Assembly: GCF_000473325.1 (NCBI RefSeq)
Contig: NZ_KI421513.1
Location: forward strand, 1,869,217 to 1,933,216
Source: Leisingera caerulea DSM 24564
GTDB taxonomy: Bacteria > Pseudomonadota > Alphaproteobacteria > Rhodobacterales > Rhodobacteraceae
DNA: 64,000 nucleotides
Direction of reading: 5' to 3'
How positions within the stretch are numbered: the stretch's first letter is position 1; each line of letters opens with the position of its first letter. Shown in pieces: positions 42,463 through 51,552 of the stretch. The notes beneath the pieces are model-generated. The model was given only the letters and a program-made list of their open reading frames with translations, made no database searches and was not told where the DNA came from. A program made the position numbers and the translations under genes.

Positions 42463-43395
42463 TCAGTAGCCGAGGCTGCGGTCGACAAGGTGCAAGAGCG
42501 GCTCGCCGGCCTCAGCGCGGCGGATGTTTTCGGCGATGACTTCGGCCGCAGTGCTCTCGCGGGTTTCCGAGGCGATATGCGGGGTGACCGTCACGTTGGG
42601 ATGCGCCCAATAGGGATGTTCCGGCGGAAGCGGCTCGATGCGGAAGACATCCAGCGTCGCGTGGCCCACCTGACCGCTGTCGAGCACAGCCAGCAGCGCC
42701 GCGTCATCGATCAGCGGGCCGCGGCCCGGGTTGATGATCTTTGCGCCCATGGGCAGCAGCGCCAGGGTTTCTGAATTCAGGGTGTTTTCGGTGGCGGGGG
42801 TGTCGGGCAGCAGCAGTATCACGATCTCCGCCCGCTCCAGCGCTGTTTTCAGCCCGTCCTGTCCTGCGTGGCAGGTGATGCCTTCGATCTCCTTTTGCGT
42901 GCGGCTCCAGCCGGAGACATCAAACCCCAGCGCAGCCAGCGCCTTGGCAGACGCGGCGCCCAGTGCGCCGAGGCCCAGCACGGTGACATGCCGGTCCTTG
43001 GCCAGCGGTGGAATATGCCGGTGCCAGCGCCCGTTCAGCCCGCGGATATGCATGTCCATGCCGAGGTGATAGCGCAGCGTGTGCCCCACCACCCATTCGG
43101 TCATGCCCTGTTCCAGCCCGCTGTCCACCATCCGGGTGAGCGGCACGGCAGCAGGAACAACGGGCACGATTTTTTCGACACCGGCCCACATGCTCAGCAC
43201 TGCTTTCAGCCGGGTGAAAGGGGTGAAATCACTGACCGGCCCGTTGGGGGCGTAAACGATGTAATCCACCTTTTCCGGCGCGAAGTCATCGCGCACATCG
43301 GCCTTCACGCCCAGCCGGTCGAATTCCGCCGTTAACAGCGGCTCATACGTTGGCCAGCTATCGGCGCGGCCTGCAAACAGGACATTGGCGGTCAT
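42463..43395 (-). CDS. ghrA: Glyoxylate/hydroxypyruvate reductase A (2-hydroxyacid dehydrogenase)
   Basis: A 310-residue NAD(P)-dependent D-2-hydroxyacid dehydrogenase. The Rossmann motif GLGALGAASAKAL is near residues 141-153; the catalytic Arg is near IINPGRGPLIDD and the His in VTVTPHIASET. The pattern fits the GhrA subgroup. It reduces glyoxylate and hydroxypyruvate. It starts 18 bases after rodA ends and is the last gene of the mre-rod run, an odd partner for cell-shape genes. Confidence 0.9.
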   Translation of the reverse strand: MTANVLFAGRADSWPTYEPLLTAEFDRLGVKADVRDDFAPEKVDYIVYAPNGPVSDFTPFTRLKAVLSMWAGVEKIVPVVPAAVPLTRMVDSGLEQGMTEWVVGHTLRYHLGMDMHIRGLNGRWHRHIPPLAKDRHVTVLGLGALGAASAKALAALGFDVSGWSRTQKEIEGITCHAGQDGLKTALERAEIVILLLPDTPATENTLNSETLALLPMGAKIINPGRGPLIDDAALLAVLDSGQVGHATLDVFRIEPLPPEHPYWAHPNVTVTPHIASETRESTAAEVIAENIRRAEAGEPLLHLVDRSLGY

Positions 43396-43413
43396 GAGAT
43401 CTCCCTGAAATTT

Positions 43414-44565
43414 TTAGCGTGAGGCTTGTCTTGGACGGTGGATATGGGCGCTTTGCACGATGCCGAAGGCGCCCAAGAGCACCAGCATCGCCGAGCCGCC
43501 ATAAGACACCATCGGCAGCGGCACGCCAACCACGGGCGCAAGCCCCATCACCATCGACATGTTCACCGCAAAAAACAGGAAGAAGGTGATGGCAATGCCC
43601 ATGATCACCAGCGAGGAGAACCGGTCCTTGGTGGCAATCGCCGAGGCGATGCAGAACAGGATGATCAGCATGTAGATGAACAGGAGGGTGACGCCGCCGA
43701 TGAAGCCGAATTCCTCTGCCAGGGTGGTGAAGATGAAGTCTGTGTGCTTCTCGGGCAGGAAGTTCAGCCGTGATTGCGTTCCTTGCATGAAACCGCGCCC
43801 CGACCAGCCGCCGGAGCCGAGCGCGATCTTGGATTGGGTGATGTGATACCCCGCGCCCAAGGGGTCCTGCGAGGGGTCCAGGAAGGTGTCGATGCGGCGG
43901 AACTGGTAGTCTTTCAGCAGCTGCCAGTCGGTGCCGCGGCTTTGGAAGACTGCGCTGACGAGGCCGACCCCGGCCGCAATCACCGCGGCGAAATAGGCCC
44001 AGTGCACGCCCGCAAGGAACATCACCCCGCCGCCTGCCGCCATCAGCAGGATCGAGGTGCCAAGGTCCGGCTGCTTCAGCACCAGCGCTGTGGGCAGCAG
44101 GATCAGCGCAACCGGCAGCAGCACCCACAAGGGGCGGGAGGTCTTCTCGGGCGGCAGCCAGTCGTAATAAGCCGCCAGCAGCATCACCAGGGCGATCTTG
44201 GTGACCTCCGAGGGCTGGAGGCGCATAAAGCCGATGTCGATCCAGCGCTGCGCGCCCATGCCGACGGTACCGAACAGCTCCACCGCGACCAGCAGCGCCA
44301 GCGAGGCGAGATAGGCCAGCACCGACACGTTTCGCCAGAACCAGATCGGGATCATCGCCACCACAAACATGGCAGCAAGGCCTAGGGCAAACCGCTTGAC
44401 CTGCGGCTCCACCCAGGGGCTGAAGGAGCCGCCCGCCACTGAATAGAGCATCAGGAAACCGACACTGGCCACAGTGATCAGCAGCAGCGTCAGCCCCCAG
44501 TTCAGGTGCAGGATCTTGCGGAACCCCGAAGGTGTCGATTTCGCGTGGTACTCAAGATAGCTCAT
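43414..44565 (-). CDS. rodA: Rod-shape-determining glycosyltransferase RodA
   Basis: A 383-residue SEDS-family polytopic membrane protein: LKQPDLGTSILLMAAGGG, the GTQSRLNFLPEKHTDFIFTTLAEEFGFIGG region and VGVPLPMVSYGGSAML near the C-terminus are diagnostic. RodA polymerises glycan strands with PBP2 during elongation. Its start overlaps mrdA by 4 bases. Full length. Confidence 0.96.
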   Translation of the reverse strand: MSYLEYHAKSTPSGFRKILHLNWGLTLLLITVASVGFLMLYSVAGGSFSPWVEPQVKRFALGLAAMFVVAMIPIWFWRNVSVLAYLASLALLVAVELFGTVGMGAQRWIDIGFMRLQPSEVTKIALVMLLAAYYDWLPPEKTSRPLWVLLPVALILLPTALVLKQPDLGTSILLMAAGGGVMFLAGVHWAYFAAVIAAGVGLVSAVFQSRGTDWQLLKDYQFRRIDTFLDPSQDPLGAGYHITQSKIALGSGGWSGRGFMQGTQSRLNFLPEKHTDFIFTTLAEEFGFIGGVTLLFIYMLIILFCIASAIATKDRFSSLVIMGIAITFFLFFAVNMSMVMGLAPVVGVPLPMVSYGGSAMLVLLGAFGIVQSAHIHRPRQASR

Positions 44566-46508
44566 GCCCGGCTGCTCCTGCTCCCCAGGGGGCGCTTGAC
44601 GCGCTCGCGCTCCAGCCGTTCCTGCTGGGCCTTGATGCGGCTGCGGTCGGCTTTGGGGTATGCTTCCAGCGGCGGCGTGCCGTCATAAAGCGCCTGCAGC
44701 ATCACGTCACGGGCGATCGGCGCCGCCGCCTTGGAGCCGCCGCCGCCGTGTTCCACCACCACGGCCACCGCGTATTTCGGGTTGTCATAGGGCGCGAAGC
44801 TGACGAACAGCGCGTGGTCGCGGCGCTCCCAGGGCAGGTCCTCGTTACGGATCACCCCTGCGGCGCGTTCGGCGGCGGTGATGTTGCGCACCTGGCTGGT
44901 GCCGGTCTTGCCCGCCATCCGCATCCCGTCGCCGATGATGCGCGAACGGTAGGCGGTGCCGCGGCGGTCGTTGCTGACGGAATACATGCCTTTGCGGACC
45001 ATCCGCAGGCTGGTCTCGCTGACGCCCAAAGGCTCGCCCGCGCCGCTGGGCTGCTCCACCCCGTCGAGCGATTTCAGCAGCCGCGGGGTCACGCTGCGCC
45101 CGGTGGCGATACGCGCCGACATCACCGCCAGCTGCAGCGGCGACGCCAGCATGTAGCCCTGGCCGATCGAGGCATTTGCAGTGTCGCCGATCAGCCAGTC
45201 CTTGCCATAGGAGCTGGCCTTCCAGTCCTTGGTCGGGGTGATCCCCTGCGCCACTGCCGACATCGGCAGGTCGTGCTTGATGCCCAGCCCGAACCGGTTT
45301 GCCATCGCCGAGATATTGTCGATACCGGTCTTGATGGCCACGTCATAGTAGTAGACATCGCAAGACCGTTTCAGCGAGGTGTTCAGATCCACATGCCCAT
45401 GGCCTGCGCGCTTCCAGCAATGGAACCGGCGGCCAGCAACCTTGAGGTATCCGGGGCACCAGACGGTTTCGTCCGGACCGATGACGCCTTCCTCCAGCGC
45501 CGCCAGCGCGGTGATCATCTTGAAGGTCGATCCCGGCGGGTAGGTGCCCTGCACGGTCTTGTTGGACAGCGGGCGGTACTTATCCTCGGTCAGCATCCGG
45601 TAGTCGGCCACGGAAATGCCGCGCACGAACAGATTGGGGTCAAAGCTGGGCGAGGAGCAGATCGCGCGGATGTCGCCGTCTTCGCAGTCGATCACCACGG
45701 CGGCGGCGCTTTCCTGGCCCAGCCGCGCCTGCACGTAGTTCTGCAGCCCGGCGTCGATGGTCAGCTGCATGTCGGCGCCGGAAATCCCCTCGCGCCGGTC
45801 CAGCTCGCGCATGACCCGGCCGGTGGCGTTCACTTCCACCCGCTTGGCGCCGGCCTTGCCGCGCAGCACATCCTCACGCTTGGCCTCGAAGCCGACCTTG
45901 CCGATCTGGAAGCGCGGGATCATCAGCACCGGCTCGGGATCTTTCATCTTGCTCAGGTCATAGTCGGACACGGGGCCGACATAGCCCACCACATGGGCGA
46001 AATCGCCCAGCTGCGGATAGACCCGCGTCAGGCCCACCTCCGGGGTGACGCCGGGCAGGGCCGGGGCGTTCACCGCGACCTTGGAAATATCCTCCCAGCC
46101 GATCCGGTCGGCCAGGGTGATCGGCAGGAACGGCGGTGAGCGGCGCATCTCGGTGCGGGCGCGCTCCAGGTCCTCCGGATCCAGCGGCACCAGGTTTGCC
46201 AGCTTGGCGATCACGTCCTCCACGTCGCCCGCATCCTCCGGCACCACGGTGATCCGGTAAGAGGGCGAGTTCTGCGCGATGATCAGCCCGTTGCGGTCAA
46301 AAATCTGGCCGCGGGCGGGCGGCAGCAGGCGGATGTTGATGCGGTTTTCCTCGGCCAGCAGGCGGAATTCATCGGCCTGATCCACCTGCAGAAAGCGCAT
46401 GCGGGCGGCCAGCCCGCCGGCAAAGGCCAGCTGCAGCCCGCCCAGGAACAGCGCCCGCCGGGTCATCTTGCCGTGAGAGGCATCCACGTCCTTGGAATTG
46501 CGTTTCAT
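44562..46508 (-). CDS. mrdA: Penicillin-binding protein 2 (transpeptidase MrdA)
   Basis: A 648-residue class B PBP. One N-terminal membrane anchor (RRALFLGGLQLAFAGGLAARM) precedes a dimerisation domain; the transpeptidase domain has the SxxK motif in GSTFKMI (about residue 330) and the KTGTS motif in AGKTGTSQV. It cross-links peptidoglycan in the elongasome with RodA. Overlaps mreD and rodA by 4 bases each. Confidence 0.96.
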   Translation of the reverse strand: MKRNSKDVDASHGKMTRRALFLGGLQLAFAGGLAARMRFLQVDQADEFRLLAEENRINIRLLPPARGQIFDRNGLIIAQNSPSYRITVVPEDAGDVEDVIAKLANLVPLDPEDLERARTEMRRSPPFLPITLADRIGWEDISKVAVNAPALPGVTPEVGLTRVYPQLGDFAHVVGYVGPVSDYDLSKMKDPEPVLMIPRFQIGKVGFEAKREDVLRGKAGAKRVEVNATGRVMRELDRREGISGADMQLTIDAGLQNYVQARLGQESAAAVVIDCEDGDIRAICSSPSFDPNLFVRGISVADYRMLTEDKYRPLSNKTVQGTYPPGSTFKMITALAALEEGVIGPDETVWCPGYLKVAGRRFHCWKRAGHGHVDLNTSLKRSCDVYYYDVAIKTGIDNISAMANRFGLGIKHDLPMSAVAQGITPTKDWKASSYGKDWLIGDTANASIGQGYMLASPLQLAVMSARIATGRSVTPRLLKSLDGVEQPSGAGEPLGVSETSLRMVRKGMYSVSNDRRGTAYRSRIIGDGMRMAGKTGTSQVRNITAAERAAGVIRNEDLPWERRDHALFVSFAPYDNPKYAVAVVVEHGGGGSKAAAPIARDVMLQALYDGTPPLEAYPKADRSRIKAQQERLERERVKRPLGSRSSRA

Positions 46509-47044
46509 CGGCGGCTCACCAGGGTTTCGGCCTCAGCAGGGGACAATTTGCGCACGCCCAGAATAGACTGGCTGGCCCAAACCGCCAGCGGGTAGGCGGC
46601 GATGGTCATCACCGCCTGGATAACCGTCAGGCCAAGCGGGGCCTGCTGCACACCGAACAGGACCAGAACCAGCCGGTTCAAGGTGGAGATCCCCGTCACC
46701 GTCAGGGCCACGGCCAGCCACTCGCTGGCAAAGGTGCTTTCGCGGTGCGGGGCGGCACGGGCCTTCAGAAAACCGCAGCCCAGCACCGTGAGCAGCGCCA
46801 GCAGGCCCGGCGGGCGCTGAAACAGCAGATCGGCCAGCAGCATCACCAGGCCGATGGACACCGCCGGAACAAAGTCGGGACGCCGCAGCGACCAGGCCAT
46901 GGCCAGCAGCATCAGCAGGTCCGGCGGCGCCCAGAAACGCGGCTCGGTTTCCAGCGGCAGCAGGTGAAAGAACATGACCAGAAGCGCCAGCGCCGGGAAG
47001 GCCAGGCGCATGGTCCAGATCCGGGCGGGGGAGGTGTTAGCCAT
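46505..47044 (-). CDS. mreD: Rod-shape-determining protein MreD
   Basis: A 179-residue membrane protein with five or six hydrophobic segments and little soluble sequence. MreD proteins diverge strongly, so position is the main evidence: it lies exactly between mreC (8-base overlap) and mrdA (4-base overlap). The membrane-spanning pattern and FFHLLPLETEPRFWAPPDLLMLLAMAW fit the family. Confidence 0.88.
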   Translation of the reverse strand: MANTSPARIWTMRLAFPALALLVMFFHLLPLETEPRFWAPPDLLMLLAMAWSLRRPDFVPAVSIGLVMLLADLLFQRPPGLLALLTVLGCGFLKARAAPHRESTFASEWLAVALTVTGISTLNRLVLVLFGVQQAPLGLTVIQAVMTIAAYPLAVWASQSILGVRKLSPAEAETLVSRR

Positions 47045-47978
47045 TGCCCGCCTCAGCCGTGCCGTCCGCGCTCTCGGCCCCCAGCCCCTCGGGCCTCGGC
47101 TGCGGCACCGGATCGCCGGGCGGTGCCCCGACCAGCCCGCCGGGGTCCTGGATCACTTCAGTACCGTGATGGCGGAGTATCCTGAGGAATTCCAGCCGGC
47201 TGTAGTCTGCTGACAGGCGCACCCGCATCCGGCCCGAACGGTCCTTGGCGACTTGCCCGATCAGCAGGCCCGCCGGAAACACCGCGCCATCGCCGGAGGA
47301 GATCACCCGGTCGCCGGGGCGCACCAGATCGGGGTTTTCCAGAAAGCTCAGCACCGGCGCGGCACTGTTGTCGCCGGTGACCAGCGCGGTCTGGCCGGAG
47401 GGCTGGATGGTGGCAGGCACCGCGCTGGCGGCATCGGTCAGCAGGACCACCCGCGCGGTGTCGCGCCCGGTGCCGGAGATCCGGCCCACCAGCCCGATCC
47501 CGTCCATCGCCGCCCAGCCGTCATGCACCCCGTCGCGGCTGCCCACATTCAGCAGCACCGACTGCCGGAAGGGGGAGCCGCTGTCGGCCATCACCACTCC
47601 GGTGATATAGGTGAGCTGCGGATCCAGCCGCACGTTGTTGAGGTCCAGAAGCCGGGCGTTTTCCTGTTCCAGCTGCAGAGCGGCCTCTTTCCAGGCCCGC
47701 ATCTGCCGCAGCTCGCTGCGCAGTTCGCGGTTCTGCTCGGCCAGCCGCTGATAGCTTTGGAAATCGCGGATCAGGTTGATGGTTGCAGTGACCGGCACCA
47801 TCGCCCAGTCCATGCTGGGCACCACCTTGTCCGCAACCTGGGCGCGGAACCGTTCCACCCGCGGGCTGTCGATCCGCCAGACGATGAAAATCGCGGCCAG
47901 GCACAGGCACAAAACCGCTGTCAGCAGACGCCGCAGCGGGGTTGCGTAATCGTCGCGCTGTGACTTGTCCTTCGCCAC
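47037..47978 (-). CDS. mreC: Rod-shape-determining protein MreC
   Basis: A 313-residue bitopic protein: a short cytoplasmic tail, one span (LLTAVLCLCLAAIFIVW), a coiled coil (residues about 70-110, QRLAEQNRELRSELRQMRAWKEAALQLEQENARLLDL) and the periplasmic beta domain with VGSRDGVHDGWAAMDGIGLVGRI. It bridges MreB filaments and PBP2. The Pro/Gly-rich C-terminal tail is likely disordered. Confidence 0.94.
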   Translation of the reverse strand: MAKDKSQRDDYATPLRRLLTAVLCLCLAAIFIVWRIDSPRVERFRAQVADKVVPSMDWAMVPVTATINLIRDFQSYQRLAEQNRELRSELRQMRAWKEAALQLEQENARLLDLNNVRLDPQLTYITGVVMADSGSPFRQSVLLNVGSRDGVHDGWAAMDGIGLVGRISGTGRDTARVVLLTDAASAVPATIQPSGQTALVTGDNSAAPVLSFLENPDLVRPGDRVISSGDGAVFPAGLLIGQVAKDRSGRMRVRLSADYSRLEFLRILRHHGTEVIQDPGGLVGAPPGDPVPQPRPEGLGAESADGTAEAGNG

Positions 47979-48043
47979 GTCTCTCCTTCCAGCCGCCCCT
48001 CCAGCCTCCTGTCAGCTGGCGCCGTTCCGGCGGTCAGGGTCTA

Positions 48044-49122
<1,079 letters not shown>

Positions 49123-49366
49123 CCTTAGGCGACTCCCGGGGAGCCGCCTGCACCCACCTTATAAGCGGCACGGGAGGGCCGCGAAAGAGCGTATTATGGT
49201 GAAACAGCGCGTTTCCGCCAAGTCGGCGGGGCTGTGCGCCGGGCCGGAAGGTGCAGGTTGCGGCAGTCAGGCGGCCAGGCCGGGCGCGCCGGGTTTCCCG
49301 CCGGTGCCCGAATGCCGCCGTTATGCCGCCGGTGCCGTGGCTGCCGCCGTCCCGGCATCTTGCCGG

Positions 49367-50149
49367 TCAGCTTGGGAAAATCCGCTGCATCTCCGAGTTG
49401 AAATGAGCCCAGGTCAGGCTGGCGCTGTTGCCTGCGTAGCCCTCGTAATAGGATTTGCCGCTGGACACCGGCAGCCCGGCCCAGATCTTGGCGAGATTCA
49501 GCATAAAGGTCTTGCGCGGCATTTCCGACTGCAGGAAGGCGCTGTAGCCCGCTTCCTCGATCAGCTGATGCGCCAGCTGGTCCTGCAGCTCGGGCGAGAA
49601 GCGGGCCTGCGGCTTCACGCCCTGGTGCCGGACCAAGCGCCGCAGCGTTGCGGGGATCATCTGATACCGCCCGATGGCGTGGGGCTGGCCCGGGGTGGCG
49701 TCGATCCAAGCGTTGATCTCGGCGATTGTCATGCTTGTCGGCTTCTTCGGCGGTTTGCGCGTGGCGCCATATTGCACCGCGTCATACTGCGCTTTGCCGG
49801 CCTCGGCGCTGGCGATCAGGTCCAGCAGCCGCTTGACGCTGGGCGGTGCTTTCAGGACCGGGGCAAACAGGCCGCCGCCGCTGCGGCCGCGGAACAGGCT
49901 GGCGGCGCCGGGATTGAGCGACACGGCCCCGCGGCCGGGGCCGGGCAGGGTGTCGGGCAGAAAGCTGGCAACCGCCTGCGGCGCTGGCGCTGCAGCGGGC
50001 GCAGAACCGGGCATCGGGGCAGAGGCCTTTTGCAGGAAGAACTGGTTGCCCACCAGCGAATACCCTTGCGCGCTGACGGCGGCCGCGGCGCACAGAAGCA
50101 GCGCCAGAAAGGTCACGAAAAGGGCAAAGGCGCTCATTCTAAGGGGCAT
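49367..50149 (-). CDS. Exported muramidase/lytic-transglycosylase-like protein
   Basis: A 260-residue exported protein. MPLRMSAFALFVTFLALLLCAAAAVSAQ is a clear signal peptide; ATG 50149 is used, with 50161 and 50137 as alternatives. After an Ala/Pro-rich linker, residues about 110-260 read LLDLIASAEAGKAQYDAVQYGAT...AIGRYQMIPATLRRLV...YYEGYAGNSASLTW, resembling phage-lambda-R/GH104 or soluble lytic transglycosylase domains with the catalytic Glu in SAEAG. It probably trims peptidoglycan, and lies next to the mre operon on the same strand. The exact family is uncertain. Confidence 0.68.
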   Translation of the reverse strand: MPLRMSAFALFVTFLALLLCAAAAVSAQGYSLVGNQFFLQKASAPMPGSAPAAAPAPQAVASFLPDTLPGPGRGAVSLNPGAASLFRGRSGGGLFAPVLKAPPSVKRLLDLIASAEAGKAQYDAVQYGATRKPPKKPTSMTIAEINAWIDATPGQPHAIGRYQMIPATLRRLVRHQGVKPQARFSPELQDQLAHQLIEEAGYSAFLQSEMPRKTFMLNLAKIWAGLPVSSGKSYYEGYAGNSASLTWAHFNSEMQRIFPS

Positions 50150-50269
50150 CGGAACCTGCATTCTGCGGCGTCTGGAACGGGGGCAGTCTGCCGCGTCGGG
50201 GTTGAGATTCCGTTTATCCGCCGCACGCCGCCCCTTCCGCCCCTTGGAAATAGCGGCTAGAGGGGGCGC

Positions 50270-51064
50270 ATGCTTTCCTATCAGCACATCTATCACGCCG
50301 GGAACCTGGCCGACGTCCAGAAGCACGCGCTGCTGGCCTGGATGCTGGCCTACCTCACCCGCAAGGACAAACCGATCAGCTATATCGAGACCCACGCGGG
50401 CCGCGGCCTGTATCAGCTGGACGCGCCCGAGGCCGTGAAGACCGGCGAGGCGGAGCAGGGCATCACCCGGGTTCTGACAGATCAGGGCCTGGCGGCGGAC
50501 CACCCGCTGCACCGCGCGCTGTCGGAAACCCGCAAGGCCCATGGCGCGGCCGCCTATCCCGGCTCGCCGCTGATTGCGGCCTCTCTGCTGCGGCCGGACG
50601 ACTCGCTGCATTTTGCCGAGCTGCACCCGCAGGAAAACGCCGCCCTGCGCGCCGCGCTGAAGCCCTGGAAGGCCAAGGTGCACCAGCAGGACGGGTTCGA
50701 GCTCGCCATGTCGCTGGCGCCGCCAACCCCGCGCCGCGGGCTGCTGCTGATCGACCCCAGCTACGAGATCAAATCCGACTACGCCCGCATCCCCGGCATC
50801 ATCGGCCAGCTGCACAAGAAGTGGAACGTGGGCATCGTCGCCCTGTGGTACCCGATCCTGAAGGACGGCAGCCACAAGCAGATGCTGAAGGCGCTGGAGG
50901 CGCAGGGGCTGCCTGACGCCCTGCGCCACGAGGTGGCCTTTCCGCCGGTGCGCGAGGGCCACCGAATGGTGGGGTCCGGCATGTTCGTGGTCAACGCGCC
51001 CTATGGCGCGGCAGAGGAAGCGGCGCGGATATCGGCGCTGTTCAAGGCGGTTTCCCGCAAGTAG
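50270..51064 (+). CDS. rlmJ: 23S rRNA (adenine2030-N6)-methyltransferase RlmJ
   Basis: A 264-residue SAM-dependent methyltransferase. MLSYQHIYHAGNLADVQKHA and YIETHAGRGLYQL at the N-terminus and the catalytic LLLIDPSYEIKSDY (DPSY-type motif) match RlmJ, formerly ComJ/YhiR. It methylates A2030 of 23S rRNA. Divergent from the muramidase-like gene. Confidence 0.95.
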   Translation: MLSYQHIYHAGNLADVQKHALLAWMLAYLTRKDKPISYIETHAGRGLYQLDAPEAVKTGEAEQGITRVLTDQGLAADHPLHRALSETRKAHGAAAYPGSPLIAASLLRPDDSLHFAELHPQENAALRAALKPWKAKVHQQDGFELAMSLAPPTPRRGLLLIDPSYEIKSDYARIPGIIGQLHKKWNVGIVALWYPILKDGSHKQMLKALEAQGLPDALRHEVAFPPVREGHRMVGSGMFVVNAPYGAAEEAARISALFKAVSRK

Positions 51065-51552
51065 CCCAGGATCGCACGTTCGACGCGCAGCGCCGCCTGG
51101 CTCGCCGCTCAGCGCTGCGGCGTTGATCATGCCCTTGGCAATGGCCACCGCGTCGCGCGCCTGGAGCGGCAGGAGCGTCCGGACGGTGCTGATCGCCGTG
51201 CTGCAGGACCGGCGGCTTGAAGTGGTGTGATCAGCAACGCAGGCGTTCAAATCACTGCCGGTTTCGCCAAAGGTGCGACGTCTTCGCAGGAAAGCGGGCA
51301 GGAGCTGGCGCTGAACCTGACAGCCCCCTGATCCTGCCGCGACAAGAGCAACCCCAGGGCGGCAGAAACGGCCATGCTGGATGGGGTTGCAGCGGGTAAA
51401 AGTGAAATCCGGGTGGGTCAGATGAAGCTGTTGCGGCTGATCTGCAGACCCTCCCCGGCGCTGGCGGCACGCATCCTGCGCGGCTGACGCTCCGGAAACA
51501 GTTTTGAAATCCAGCGCTTTCCCGCTACGCTTTTCAGCAGGGAGGGCGCCAT
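51065..51552. other. 488-base intergenic region with possible coding remnant
   Basis: No intact gene. On the minus strand, 51065-51250 stays open and reads protein-like helical sequence (TVRTLLPLQARDAVAIAKGMINAAAL), and in the next frame SQAALRVERAILGYLRE. This would fit the frameshifted end of a lost helical domain, but composition bias alone could give it. 51251-51552 shows nothing beyond AGGGAGGGCGCCAT just before the cyclase start. Confidence 0.3.
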
